From assembly GCF_900109145.1 (NCBI RefSeq), contig NZ_FNYY01000007.1:147843-211842 (forward strand): a stretch of DNA of 64,000 nucleotides, in the 5' to 3' direction. This document shows, piece after piece, positions 1 through 8,483 of the stretch; the stretch's first letter is position 1; every line of letters begins with the position of its first letter. A program made the translations under genes and the position numbers. The DNA is from Marinovum algicola. Lineage in GTDB: Bacteria; Pseudomonadota; Alphaproteobacteria; Rhodobacterales; Rhodobacteraceae. Under the pieces are notes generated by a model. That model searched no databases, had not been told where the DNA came from, and saw only the letters and a list, made by a program, of their open reading frames with translations.

Positions 1-1
1 G

Positions 2-670
2 GCCATGGCCGAAATGGAGCGCTTTGCCCGGGCAGAGGTGCCGCGCGGCGATGTGAGCGAAGATGACATCTGGGCGGTGCTGCATGCCGAGAACATCCGC
101 CGGGGCGGCGAATGGATCGAGACGCGGCTGCTGACTTCGGGGCCGCGCACCAACCCCTGGTTTCAGGAATGCGGCGGCCGGATCGTGCAGGAAAACGAGA
201 TCCTCGCCTTCGACACCGATCTGGTGGGCGCCTATGGCTTCTGCACCGACATCAGCCGGACCTGGTGGATCGACCCGGGGCCGCCACGGCCCGACATGGT
301 CGACGCGATGCGCCACGGGCTCGACCACATCCGAAGCAACATGGACATGCTGGGGCCGGGCGTGCAGATCGAGGATCTGAGCCGCAATTGCCACCGCCTG
401 CGGCCGGAGTTCGAGATGCAGAAATACAGCTGTCTGGCCCATGGTGTCGGGCTCTGCGATGAATGGCCGCTGGTGGCCTATCCCGATCACACGATGCCCG
501 GCGCCTTCGATTATGCGCTGGAACCGGGCATGACGCTTTGTGTCGAGGCGCTGATCAGCCCTGAGGGTGGCGATTTCTCGATCAAGCTGGAGGATCAGGT
601 GCTGATCACCGAGACCGGTTATGAACTGCTGTCACGTTATCCCTATGACCCGCGGCTGACCGGGCACTGA
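2..670 (+). CDS. dddP: DddP-like M24-family metalloenzyme, C-terminal part (5' end outside window)
   Basis: The frame is open from base 2, so the gene starts before the window. About 222 residues remain, roughly the C-terminal half of a protein of about 450 residues. The fragment has the M24 (pita-bread) metal-site pattern: FDTDLVGAYGFCTD supplies two Asp ligands and a third Asp-containing stretch (DISRTWW) follows. MHGVG-type AHGVGLCDEWP supplies the His, and the two Glu ligands fall in VEALIS and KLEDQVLI. From memory it is very close to roseobacter DddP, which cleaves dimethylsulfoniopropionate to dimethylsulfide and acrylate. DddP paralogues without lyase activity exist, so activity is inferred, not shown. 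The next gene, sufA, converges on it 22 bp away. Confidence 0.75.
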   Translation, partial: AMAEMERFARAEVPRGDVSEDDIWAVLHAENIRRGGEWIETRLLTSGPRTNPWFQECGGRIVQENEILAFDTDLVGAYGFCTDISRTWWIDPGPPRPDMVDAMRHGLDHIRSNMDMLGPGVQIEDLSRNCHRLRPEFEMQKYSCLAHGVGLCDEWPLVAYPDHTMPGAFDYALEPGMTLCVEALISPEGGDFSIKLEDQVLITETGYELLSRYPYDPRLTGH

Positions 671-692
671 GCGGCCGGCGGAGCGGCGTGGC

Positions 693-1088
693 TCAGCTCA
701 GCTTCGGAATGCCGTCGGGGAATTCCTCGGCCAGCTCCTCGACATCCTTGAACTTGATCGATTCGCCGCAGCCGCAGGCGTCTTCGACATTGGGATTGTT
801 GAATTTGAAGCCGCTTTCCAGAAGCGAGGTCTGGTAGTCGATCTCGGTGCCGAAGAGGAACATCTGTGCCATCGGCGCAATCATCACGCGGGCGCCATCC
901 TGATCGACCACCTCGTCGTTTTCGCCGATCTCGTCGGCGAAATCCATGGTGTATTCCATGCCCGCGCAGCCGCCTTTCTTGACGCCGATGCGCAGGCCGG
1001 CATGGCCTTTCTGCTGCATCAGTTTCACGATCTGGCGGATCGCGGCGGGGGTCATGGTCACGGCTTGCTTGCCGGGGATGCCAAACAT
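693..1088 (-). CDS. sufA: A-type Fe-S carrier SufA/IscA family
   Basis: A 131-residue protein of the HesB/IscA/SufA family, which receives Fe-S clusters from the SUF scaffold and passes them to apo-proteins in the cytoplasm. The three conserved cysteines are present: Cys41 in GGCAGMEY, and Cys105 and Cys107 in DACGCGES near the C terminus. Length is slightly above the 110-125 residues usual for the family because of an acidic tail (EELAEEFPDG). It is the last of three same-strand genes (sufT, an acetyltransferase, sufA). The rest of a suf operon is not in the window, so SufA rather than ErpA or IscA is chosen on the sufT context. Confidence 0.85.
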   Translation of the reverse strand: MFGIPGKQAVTMTPAAIRQIVKLMQQKGHAGLRIGVKKGGCAGMEYTMDFADEIGENDEVVDQDGARVMIAPMAQMFLFGTEIDYQTSLLESGFKFNNPNVEDACGCGESIKFKDVEELAEEFPDGIPKLS

Positions 1089-1112
1089 GAGCGGGTCTCC
1101 TTTGCGCCTTAC

Positions 1113-1679
1113 CTAAGCCTGCACCCGGCGCGAAACAAGCGGGCGGGCCGGATTTCCGCCAACCGTGATGCCGGCGGCCACGTCGCGGGTGACAACGGCG
1201 CCGGCGCCGATCACCGCGTCATCGCCGATGCTGACGCCGGGCAGAAGGATCGCGCCGCCGCCGATCCAGACATTGCGGCCAATGGTCACCGGCCGGCCGA
1301 ATTCCAGCCCCCGATCACGGGTTTCCGCGTCGCGCGGGTGATCGGCGGTGAGGATCTGCACATAAGGGCCGATCTGGGTCATGTCGCCGATGGTAATCGG
1401 ACAGACATCGAGCAGCACGCAGCCATAGTTGAGAAACACCTTGTCGCCCAGAAACACGTTCCAGCCGTAATCGACAAAAAGCGGGGCGCGCAGGGCGCAG
1501 CCGTCGCCCCGGCGGCCCAGAAGTTCATCCAGAATGGCGGCGCGGGCCGCGCCTTCGCCGTAGATCGTGGCATTGTAGTCGCGCATCAGGCTCTGGGCGC
1601 GCTGCCGCGCCGCCACCAGCTCAGGATCGCCGACATCATAAAGCTCGCCGGCCTGCATGCGCGCCTTCTGCGACGTCAT
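1113..1679 (-). CDS. Maltose/galactoside O-acetyltransferase family (left-handed beta-helix)
   Basis: A 188-residue hexapeptide-repeat acetyltransferase of the Maa/LacA/NodL group, which uses acetyl-CoA to acetylate a sugar hydroxyl. The N-terminal Mac domain starts with KARMQAGELYDVGDPEL. Hexapeptide turns follow, such as TIGDMTQIGP and VTIGRNVWIGGGAILLPGV, and the catalytic-type His is in LTADHPRD. The ATG is 6 bp after the sufT stop and 24 bp separate its stop from sufA, so the three are probably cotranscribed. An acetyltransferase inside a sufT-sufA unit has no obvious metabolic link to Fe-S assembly. The exact sugar acceptor cannot be told from sequence. Confidence 0.85.
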   Translation of the reverse strand: MTSQKARMQAGELYDVGDPELVAARQRAQSLMRDYNATIYGEGAARAAILDELLGRRGDGCALRAPLFVDYGWNVFLGDKVFLNYGCVLLDVCPITIGDMTQIGPYVQILTADHPRDAETRDRGLEFGRPVTIGRNVWIGGGAILLPGVSIGDDAVIGAGAVVTRDVAAGITVGGNPARPLVSRRVQA

Positions 1680-1685
1680 CGGCGC

Positions 1686-2048
1686 CTACATGAACCCCAG
1701 CTCGAGCCGGGCCTCGTCGCTCATCATGTCCATGCCCCAGGGCGGATCCCAGGTGATCTCGACATCGACCTCCTGCACGCCATCGACGGGCGAGACCGCA
1801 TCCACCAGCCAGCCGGGCATTTCGCCGGCCACCGGACAGCCCGGCGCGGTGAGGGTCATGATGATCATGACCTTGTTTTCGGGGCTGATCTCGATCGTGT
1901 AGACCAGACCGAGATCGTAGATATTCACCGGGATCTCGGGATCATAGACCGTCCGGCAGGCTTCGACGATATTGTCGTAGAGCGGGTGTTCGGTGCTCGA
2001 AGGCTTGATCAGCGGCGCGCCTTCCATTGGCGCGGTGGCGTCATTCAT
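1686..2048 (-). CDS. sufT: SufT-like MIP18/DUF59 Fe-S assembly protein
   Basis: A 120-residue protein of the MIP18/DUF59 family (SufT, PaaD relatives), which helps mature Fe-S proteins. The family core is clear: VYDPEIPVNIYDLGLVY, then MTLTAPGCPVAGEMPG with the conserved cysteine, then VEITWDPPWGMDMMSDEARLELG at the C terminus. An in-frame GTG lies directly before the ATG at 2048; the ATG is preferred because GAGG lies about 10 bases ahead of it. It leads the small unit sufT-acetyltransferase-sufA. DUF59 proteins also occur in phenylacetate (paaD) operons, but the sufA neighbour favours the SUF role. Confidence 0.88.
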   Translation of the reverse strand: MNDATAPMEGAPLIKPSSTEHPLYDNIVEACRTVYDPEIPVNIYDLGLVYTIEISPENKVMIIMTLTAPGCPVAGEMPGWLVDAVSPVDGVQEVDVEITWDPPWGMDMMSDEARLELGFM

Positions 2049-2223
2049 CACGGGGCCTCGTTTGATTTCTTACCAAACATATAGGGAATGGGGGCGGCAG
2101 GGTCCAGAGGGGCCGATGCCGCGGCAGCACGCGCGCCCCGGGCCAGACCCGGGGCCTCTTGGCCCGAGCCGCGAAAAACCGAGGCCTCGGCAGCGGCGCC
2201 GGGGCGGGCCGGGAACCGAGACG

Positions 2224-2499
2224 TCAGTCGTTGATGTCGCGGTCGAAATGTTTGACCTGGCCTTTGGGCAGCGAAAACAGCCGTCGCAGCACCAGCCAGG
2301 CCAGCAGCGACAGGGCCGCAAAGACCAGCAGAATCATCGCCGGTGACAGCCAGGCCAGCGGCCCCAGCATCGCCAGCCCGACCAGCGCCGCGCCAATCGC
2401 GAAGCCGAGAAAGACGAAGCCCGGCACCAGCACCTCGAGGCTGCCCAGCACCAGCGCCGCCGCCAGCCAGACCCACCATGTGTTGACCAGTTCCGCCAT
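2224..2499 (-). CDS. NfeD-like short membrane protein
   Basis: A 91-residue inner-membrane protein with hydrophobic segments around residues 6-26 (WWVWLAAALVLGSLEVLVPG) and 30-65, and a short polar C terminus. This is the short NfeD form without a protease domain. NfeD proteins pair with stomatin-like (SPFH) proteins and are thought to shape membrane microdomains. The ATG overlaps the stop of the upstream SPFH gene (TGATG), which implies translational coupling and supports choosing ATG 2499 over the GTG one codon earlier. The 175 bp between it and sufT contain no recognisable gene. Confidence 0.85.
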   Translation of the reverse strand: MAELVNTWWVWLAAALVLGSLEVLVPGFVFLGFAIGAALVGLAMLGPLAWLSPAMILLVFAALSLLAWLVLRRLFSLPKGQVKHFDRDIND

Positions 2500-3386
2500 C
2501 ACGCCCGGCCCTTGAGCAGCTTGAAGGCATCGCCGAAGGCCTCGAGCGCCTGCGCCGGGATCACCACCGTCTGGTTGCCGGCGCTGGCGCCTAGGCCGGC
2601 CATCGCCTCGACCTGTTTCAGCGCCACCTGGTATTGCGCCGCCTCGATGCCGTGGTCGGAGATCGCCTGGGCCACCACGGCGGTGGCATAGGCCTCGGCA
2701 TCGGCCTGGATGCGGCGTGCCTTGGCGGTCTGTTCGGCGGCATAGAGTTCGGCATCGGCGTTCAGTTCGACGGCGCGTTTGGCACCCTCGGCCTTGGTCA
2801 CCTGTGCCCGGCGCTCGCGTTCGGCATTGAGCTGTTGCAGCATCGCTTCACGGGTCGCCTGATCGAGATTGACGTCGAGGATCTCGGCCCGTGTCACCTC
2901 GATCCCCCAGTTGTCCACCGCGTCCTCGACGCTGTGCTTGATGGTGTCGATCAGCGCCGACCGGTTGGATTGCACATGATCGAGCTCCATCTTGCCGATC
3001 TCGGCGCGGACGATGCCGGCCACCGTGGTCTCGATCGCGGCGTCGATGTCGCGGATGCGATAGACGGTCTTTTCCGGCTCGATGATGCGGTAGAACACCG
3101 AGGTGTCGACCTGCACCAGCACGTTGTCCGAGGTGATGGCGTCCTGCGAATGGGTGGGAAGCTGCCGTTCGAGGATCGAGATCCGGTGCGCGACCCGGTC
3201 GAGGAAGGGCACGATGAAGTTGATGCCGGGACCAAGCACCGCATGCAGCCGGCCGAAGCGTTCGACGACGAATTTTTCGGATTGCGGCACGATCTTGACC
3301 CCGCGCACGACAACGAGGATCAGGAACAGCGCCGCCAGCAGGATCACCAGATTGTCCTGCAACAGGGGAAGGATCACGTCTTCCAT
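2499..3386 (-). CDS. qmcA: SPFH/Band 7 (stomatin-like) protein QmcA
   Basis: A 295-residue SPFH-domain protein. One N-terminal membrane segment (residues 10-28, LVILLAALFLILVVVRGVKI) anchors it. The Band 7 domain spans about residues 29-190, with PQSEKFVVERFGR and VQVDTSVFYRI. An Ala/Glu-rich coiled coil follows (AEGAKRAVELNADAELYAAEQTAKAR), and the end is ALEAFGDAFKLLKGR. Family proteins oligomerise on the inner membrane and organise FtsH/HflKC-type quality-control or microdomain complexes. It is coupled to the NfeD-like gene downstream, the typical operon partner. Confidence 0.9.
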   Translation of the reverse strand: MEDVILPLLQDNLVILLAALFLILVVVRGVKIVPQSEKFVVERFGRLHAVLGPGINFIVPFLDRVAHRISILERQLPTHSQDAITSDNVLVQVDTSVFYRIIEPEKTVYRIRDIDAAIETTVAGIVRAEIGKMELDHVQSNRSALIDTIKHSVEDAVDNWGIEVTRAEILDVNLDQATREAMLQQLNAERERRAQVTKAEGAKRAVELNADAELYAAEQTAKARRIQADAEAYATAVVAQAISDHGIEAAQYQVALKQVEAMAGLGASAGNQTVVIPAQALEAFGDAFKLLKGRA

Positions 3387-3658
3387 GGGTTCTCTGCGAG
3401 CTCCGGGTCTGAGGCCCGAAATCGCGGGCGGATCGTTTTGTAATGCTGTGGTCAGTATAACGTTCGAAGGCAGGCGGGGAAGGGCGCTTTCATGAGAACT
3501 GTCTGATTTTTCAAGACCTCCCGAAGCGGCGCATCCCCGGGCCGCGGCGCGGCGATCCTCGGCGTGTGCCGAAACGGTTTATGCCCGCCGGGCCCATCCG
3601 ACCGCTGAACAATGCGCCTGCGGGCAGGCAGCCCGCCGGCAACCCGCGCGGCATGATT

Positions 3659-5044
3659 TCAATCCGTCTTCCGCCGCCGCACCGGCTGCGGCCGCACATG
3701 GGTCTCGATGTGATCGTAAAGCAGACCGGCGATGTTCTTGCCGCTGGCCTTCTCGATCCCCTCGAGCCCGGGCGAGGAATTGACCTCGAGCACCTTCGGC
3801 CCGCCTTCCGAGCGCAGCAGATCGACCCCGGCCAGTTTCAGCCCGAAAACCCGCGCCGCCTTGACCGCTGCCTCGCGCTCGGCCTTGGAGATGCGCACCA
3901 CCTGCGCCGATCCGCCACGGTGCAGGTTGGAGCGGAAATCGCCCTCGGCGCCGGTGCGTTTCATCGCCGCCACCACCTTGCCGCCGACCACCAGGCAGCG
4001 GATGTCCTCGCCGGCCGCCTCCTTGACGAAATCCTGCACCAGGAAATTGGCCTTGAGCCCGCGGAAGGCATCGATCACCGATTGCGCGGCCTTCTTGGTC
4101 TCGGCCAGCACCACGCCCTTGCCCTGCGTCGATTCCAGCAGCTTGACGATCAGCGGCGCCGTGCCCACCAGCCCGATCAGCCCGTCGGTGTCCTTGGGCG
4201 AGGCGGCAAAGGCGGTGTTCGGCATGCCGATCTTGTGCCGCGCCATGAGTTGATGGGCACAGAGCTTGTCGCGGCTCTGGGTGATACCGGCCGAACCGTT
4301 GATGCAATAGGTGCCGATGGTCTCGAACTGGCGCACCACGGCGGTACCATAGCTGGTGATCGAGGCGCCGATGCGCGGGATCACCGCGTCATAGCGCGGC
4401 AGCCGCTTGCCATCGTAATAGACATCCGGCGCCAAAGCGTTGATCGCCATGTAACAACGGGTGGTGTCGATGGTCTCGACCACATGGCCGCGTTCCTCGC
4501 CCTCGGCCACCAGCCGCGCCGTGGAATAATTCGCCTCGCGCGACAGCACCGCCACCCGAAGCGCCCGGTTCGGTGCCATCTTGCGCACGCGGGTCGAATG
4601 ATAGACGTCAAAGCTCAGCTCGGGCTGCTGGAATTTCTCGGCCGGCACCACGGTGACCGCCTCGGTCAGCGCCTGACGGCCCAGCAGCATGTGGTTCGAC
4701 ATGCCGCGCCGGTCGGTGAGTGTCACTTCGATCGGCCAGGATTTGGTGCCGACCTTGATGTTGGTGCGGATCACGTAGCGGCTCTCGGCCTCGCCATTGG
4801 ACGAGATCACCTCGCGCCGGTCGATGATCTCGGCCGAGCAGGGAATCGAGAGATCGTCCCGGCCGGGGATCGGGTGGACGGCAAAGCGGACCTTGGGCTT
4901 GGACGCCGGGCCGAAGCGTTCGATCTCATAGGCGTGCAGCGCCGAGGTGCGCGCGCCGGTGTCGACCTTGGCGCGCAGCGCCGGCAGGCCCAGGTCGGGC
5001 AGCGATACCCATTCTTCCCATCCCAGCTTGATCTCTTCGCTCAT
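3659..5044 (-). CDS. rimK: RimB-RimK fusion: retropepsin-like protease domain plus ATP-grasp ligase
   Basis: A 461-residue two-domain protein. Residues 1-140 match the RimK-linked protease family (RimB, Pfam Zn_protease): an aspartic-protease-like [12 protein letters not shown] motif with Asp28, then [11 protein letters not shown]. Residues about 160-450 are RimK ATP-grasp: [11 protein letters not shown], the lysine motif [29 protein letters not shown], and the metal-binding [15 protein letters not shown]. RimK adds glutamate residues to the C terminus of ribosomal protein S6. In other bacteria RimB is a separate gene beside rimK, so here they form one polypeptide. No partner gene is adjacent; tgt is divergent. 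Confidence 0.9.
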   Translation of the reverse strand: MSEEIKLGWEEWVSLPDLGLPALRAKVDTGARTSALHAYEIERFGPASKPKVRFAVHPIPGRDDLSIPCSAEIIDRREVISSNGEAESRYVIRTNIKVGTKSWPIEVTLTDRRGMSNHMLLGRQALTEAVTVVPAEKFQQPELSFDVYHSTRVRKMAPNRALRVAVLSREANYSTARLVAEGEERGHVVETIDTTRCYMAINALAPDVYYDGKRLPRYDAVIPRIGASITSYGTAVVRQFETIGTYCINGSAGITQSRDKLCAHQLMARHKIGMPNTAFAASPKDTDGLIGLVGTAPLIVKLLESTQGKGVVLAETKKAAQSVIDAFRGLKANFLVQDFVKEAAGEDIRCLVVGGKVVAAMKRTGAEGDFRSNLHRGGSAQVVRISKAEREAAVKAARVFGLKLAGVDLLRSEGGPKVLEVNSSPGLEGIEKASGKNIAGLLYDHIETHVRPQPVRRRKTD

Positions 5045-5220
5045 GTTTCATGCCCCCGGTTGCCGTGCGGGGCAGCGGTAGCGATTACGGGGCGATGTAG
5101 CAAGGAAAGAACGGGCAGGGGGCTGGGATCATCATGCATGGGCTGCAAGCTAAGGCAGAGCCGGCGCGGGTCAAATCCGCGCTCTCGACAAATGCCGTCA
5201 AACCGGGCAAATCCGGGCGC

Positions 5221-6348
5221 ATGACACAGACCTCCTTCACGCTTCACGCCAGTGATGGCCGCGCCCGCACCGGGGTGATCTCGACCCCGCGGGGCGATAT
5301 TCGCACCCCCGCCTTCATGCCCGTCGGCACCGCCGCCACCGTCAAGGCGATGCTGCCGGAAAGCGTGCGCGAGACCGGGGCCGATATCCTGCTGGGCAAC
5401 ACCTATCACCTGATGCTGCGGCCTACGGCAGAGCGCATCGACCGGCTGGGGGGGCTGCATGTCTTCATGAACTGGCAGCGGCCGATCCTGACCGACAGCG
5501 GCGGCTTTCAGGTGATGAGCCTGGCGAGCCTGCGCAAGCTGACCGAGCAGGGCGTGTCGTTCAAATCGCATATCGACGGCTCGAAACACATGCTCAGCCC
5601 GGAACGTTCGATGGAGATCCAGCGGCTTTTGGGCTCTGACATCGTGATGTGTTTCGATGAATGCCCGGCCCTGCCTGCCGACCGCGACCGGATCGCCGAG
5701 AGCATGGAGCTTTCGATGCGCTGGGCCGCGCGTTCGAAAGCGGCCTTTGGCGACCGCCCCGGGCACATGCTGTTCGGGATTCAGCAGGGCGGGCTGGAGC
5801 AGGACCTGCGCCAGCACTCCGCCGAGGCCTTGCGGGAGATCGGCTTTGACGGCTACGCCATCGGCGGGCTGGCGGTGGGCGAAGGCCAGGAGGCGATGTT
5901 CGGCTGTCTCGATTTCGCGCCCGGACAATTGCCCGAGGACCGGCCACGCTATCTCATGGGGGTGGGCAAGCCCGACGATATCGTCGGCGCGGTAGCGCGG
6001 GGCGTCGACATGATGGATTGCGTGCTGCCGTCGCGATCGGGGCGCACCGGGCAGGTCTTTACCCGGCTGGGCCAGCTCAACATCAAGAACGCGCGCCATC
6101 AGGACGATCCCAGGCCGCTGGACGAAAGCTGCGGCTGTCCGACCTGCCGCAACTATTCGCGGGCCTATCTGCATCATGTGTTCCGCAGCCAGGAGATCAT
6201 CTCGTCGATGCTGCTGACCTGGCACAACCTGCATTATTACCAGGAACTCATGGACGGAATGCGCACCGCCATCGCCAAGGGCGGCTTTGCCCAATGGGCG
6301 TCCGAGTTCCATGCCCAGCGGGCCCAGGGCGACATCGATCCGCTGTAG
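5221..6348 (+). CDS. tgt: Queuine/preQ1 tRNA-guanine transglycosylase
   Basis: A 375-residue enzyme that swaps guanine-34 for preQ1 in tRNAs with GUN anticodons, the entry step for queuosine. Visible motifs are [11 protein letters not shown] (substrate pocket), [19 protein letters not shown], and [11 protein letters not shown] with the nucleophilic Asp. The zinc site is CGCPTC plus a His in YLHHV. The frame is open further upstream, but the start at 5221 ([10 protein letters not shown]) gives the standard family length. No other queuosine genes are nearby. Confidence 0.95.
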   Translation: MTQTSFTLHASDGRARTGVISTPRGDIRTPAFMPVGTAATVKAMLPESVRETGADILLGNTYHLMLRPTAERIDRLGGLHVFMNWQRPILTDSGGFQVMSLASLRKLTEQGVSFKSHIDGSKHMLSPERSMEIQRLLGSDIVMCFDECPALPADRDRIAESMELSMRWAARSKAAFGDRPGHMLFGIQQGGLEQDLRQHSAEALREIGFDGYAIGGLAVGEGQEAMFGCLDFAPGQLPEDRPRYLMGVGKPDDIVGAVARGVDMMDCVLPSRSGRTGQVFTRLGQLNIKNARHQDDPRPLDESCGCPTCRNYSRAYLHHVFRSQEIISSMLLTWHNLHYYQELMDGMRTAIAKGGFAQWASEFHAQRAQGDIDPL

Positions 6349-6370
6349 AGCCGCGCCGCAGAGCCGGATG

Positions 6371-6385
6371 ACGTTAAGCTAACGT
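6371..6385. repeat. Perfect inverted repeat ACGTTA-AGC-TAACGT
   Basis: Two six-base arms with a 3-base centre lie between the tgt stop and the desaturase start. The arms could be an operator for the desaturase. The following TTTG is too short a T-run for a convincing terminator. No regulator is encoded next to it. Confidence 0.4.
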
Positions 6386-6441
6386 TTGCATGCTTGGGTT
6401 ATTGCTCTATGAAGCCGGCCAACCAACGAGCAAGCAGGCGC

Positions 6442-7476
6442 ATGACCGAGACACCGCAATCGCCCCGGCGATCCCCCGAACCGCGCGCCGCGCGCGACTG
6501 GGTCAAACTCCTTTCGGAATACCGTGATCCCGATACCACGCGCAGCTGGTTCGAGCTGGCGGTGACCATCGGGCCCTTCGTGCTGCTCTGGGCGCTGGCC
6601 TGGTGGTCGCTCGGGGTGAGCTACTGGCTGACGCTGGCGCTGTCGTCGCTCAACGCGGCCTTTCTGCTGCGGCTCTTTGCCATCCAGCACGATTGCGGCC
6701 ATGGCGCGTTTTTCCGCAACCGCACGCTCAGCGACTGGCTGGGCCGGGTGCTCGGCGTGCTGACGCTGACACCTTATGACGTCTGGCGGCGGTCGCATTC
6801 GATTCACCACAGCTCTGCCGGCAATCTCGGCCGGCGCGGCATGGGCGATATCCACACCCTGACCGTGGCGGAATATCGCGACCTGACGCCTTACAACCGG
6901 CTGATGTACCGGCTTTATCGTCATCCGCTGGTACTGTTCGGCCTGGGGCCGGGCTATCTGTTCTTTCTGCAAAACCGCCTGCCGCTCGGCTTGATGGAGA
7001 CCGCGCGCTACTGGATCAGCGCGATGTGCACCAATGCGGCGATCCTCGCCCTGCTGGGGCTGATCTTCTGGTTTGGCGGGCTGATGCCGATCCTGCTGAT
7101 CTTCTTGCCCTCGACGCTGCTGGCCGCCACCGCCGGGGTCTGGCTGTTCTATGTGCAGCACCAGTTCGAGACCACCCATTGGGAGGCCGAGGAAGACTGG
7201 CAGTTGCACGATGCCGCGCTGCATGGCAGCTCGCATTACGTGATGCCGGCGGTGCTGCAATGGCTGAGCGCAAATATCGGCATTCACCACGTGCATCACC
7301 TGCACAGCCGCATCCCGTTCTATCGCCTGCCGCGTGTGCTGCGCGATCACGCAGATCTGGCCACCGGCAACCGGATGACGATCCGCGAAAGCTTTCAGAA
7401 CGCGCGCCTTCATCTTTGGGACGAAGACAGCCGCCGGCTGCTGTCGTTCCGCGAGGCGCGGACGTTGATCGGCTAG
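6442..7476 (+). CDS. Membrane fatty-acid desaturase family protein
   Basis: A 344-residue integral membrane di-iron desaturase. The three His clusters are present: HDCGHG, HSIHHSSAG and, near the C terminus, HVHHLHSRIPFYRLP. Several hydrophobic helices separate them (for example VTIGPFVLLWALAWWSLGVSYWLTL). It most likely introduces a double bond into an acyl chain, adjusting membrane fluidity; DesA-type acyl-lipid or acyl-CoA specificity cannot be assigned. Starts are possible at TTG 6394, ATG 6409 and ATG 6442. None has a strong ribosome site; 6442 (MTETPQSP) is chosen because the reading before it is not family-like. Hydroxylases and ketolases share the His boxes, so the exact reaction is inferred. 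Confidence 0.85.
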   Translation: MTETPQSPRRSPEPRAARDWVKLLSEYRDPDTTRSWFELAVTIGPFVLLWALAWWSLGVSYWLTLALSSLNAAFLLRLFAIQHDCGHGAFFRNRTLSDWLGRVLGVLTLTPYDVWRRSHSIHHSSAGNLGRRGMGDIHTLTVAEYRDLTPYNRLMYRLYRHPLVLFGLGPGYLFFLQNRLPLGLMETARYWISAMCTNAAILALLGLIFWFGGLMPILLIFLPSTLLAATAGVWLFYVQHQFETTHWEAEEDWQLHDAALHGSSHYVMPAVLQWLSANIGIHHVHHLHSRIPFYRLPRVLRDHADLATGNRMTIRESFQNARLHLWDEDSRRLLSFREARTLIG

Positions 7477-7681
7477 GGCGGCTTCGGCAGGTCGTCGCCA
7501 CCGGCCGGCCTGGACGGGAACCCGAGGCGAAACCCGGCGTTGACCGGCCATGATACGCCGAATCCGCCACACCGCTTATGTGAGTTCGCCGCCGGCCCGG
7601 CCAGCGCCGCGCGGGGACGCGCGGCCGCGACACATGCCGCCGGCGGCGGCGGCTGGCGACCGGGTGTCACAATCTGGCGGG

Positions 7682-8476
7682 ATGTGGGGCGCGGTTCTGG
7701 TCGCGGCGCTGGTCGCCTTTCCCGTCGTGGCGCAGGAGGCGGACGCGCCCGCCCGGCCCGAGGTGCCGCCCGAGACTTCCCTGAAACCGCAGGCCCGGCC
7801 TGCTGACCGCGCCGGCACGCCCGATGCCGATGAACCGGGCCGCGACGCGCCGCTCGCCGCCGGGCAAGCTCTGGCGCCAGAGACGCCGCCGAAACCCGAC
7901 CGCATCGCCATGGGGACGGCTGAGCTGGCGGCCTGTCTTGCCGCGCTCGATCTCCTTGGCGTGCAATATCAGACGATTGCCCCGATCAGTGAACCGGAGG
8001 ATGCCGCCTGCGGCATCCGCCAGCCGGTCGAGGTCAGCGCCCTGCCGGGCGGGGTGGCGCTGGAGCCGGCGGGCCAGATGCGCTGCGAAACCGCGCTGGC
8101 GCTGGGGCAATGGGTGCAGGATTTTGTCATTCCGGCGGCAGAGAGGCTGCCCGAGCGCGGGGCGCTGGCGGCGATCGACCAGGGCAGCAGCTACATCTGC
8201 CGCCGCCGCAATTCGCAGCCCGATGGCAAGCTGTCGGAACATGCGGTCGGCAATGGCATCGATATCACAGGTTTCCGCTTCGCGTCCGGCGCGCCGATCC
8301 CGATCCAGCCACGCGAACGTGACGGCGGCATGGCCGAGGCGTTCCAGGACACGGTGCGCGCCACGGCCTGCCTGCATTTCACCACGGTGCTGGGGCCGGG
8401 GACGGATGCCACCCATTCCGATCACCTGCACCTGGACGTGATCGCCCGGAGCAGCGGCTTCCGGCTCTGTCAGTGA
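7682..8476 (+). CDS. Extensin-like C-terminal domain protein, exported
   Basis: A 264-residue protein. A short signal peptide (MWGAVLVAALVAFPVVAQEA) is followed by a Pro/Ala-rich linker of about 60 residues and then the extensin-like C-terminal domain, common in alphaproteobacteria. The domain shows CGIRQPVEVSAL, SYICRRRNSQ, the LSEHAVGNGIDITGF block and THSDHLHLD at the end. These His/Asp residues resemble the metal site of D,D-carboxypeptidase-like (VanY/MepA-type) peptidoglycan enzymes, so a cell-wall role in the periplasm is plausible but unproven. The frame is open 130 bp further upstream; the start at 7682 is chosen for the signal peptide and the GGCGGG just before it. It converges with the next gene, 7 bp apart. 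Confidence 0.8.
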   Translation: MWGAVLVAALVAFPVVAQEADAPARPEVPPETSLKPQARPADRAGTPDADEPGRDAPLAAGQALAPETPPKPDRIAMGTAELAACLAALDLLGVQYQTIAPISEPEDAACGIRQPVEVSALPGGVALEPAGQMRCETALALGQWVQDFVIPAAERLPERGALAAIDQGSSYICRRRNSQPDGKLSEHAVGNGIDITGFRFASGAPIPIQPRERDGGMAEAFQDTVRATACLHFTTVLGPGTDATHSDHLHLDVIARSSGFRLCQ

Positions 8477-8483
8477 GTGCCGC

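Noticed and set aside
5134..5220. A longer N terminus for Tgt starting at 5134
   Set aside because: Starting at 5221 gives the standard 375-residue protein; the extra 29 residues are not family-like.
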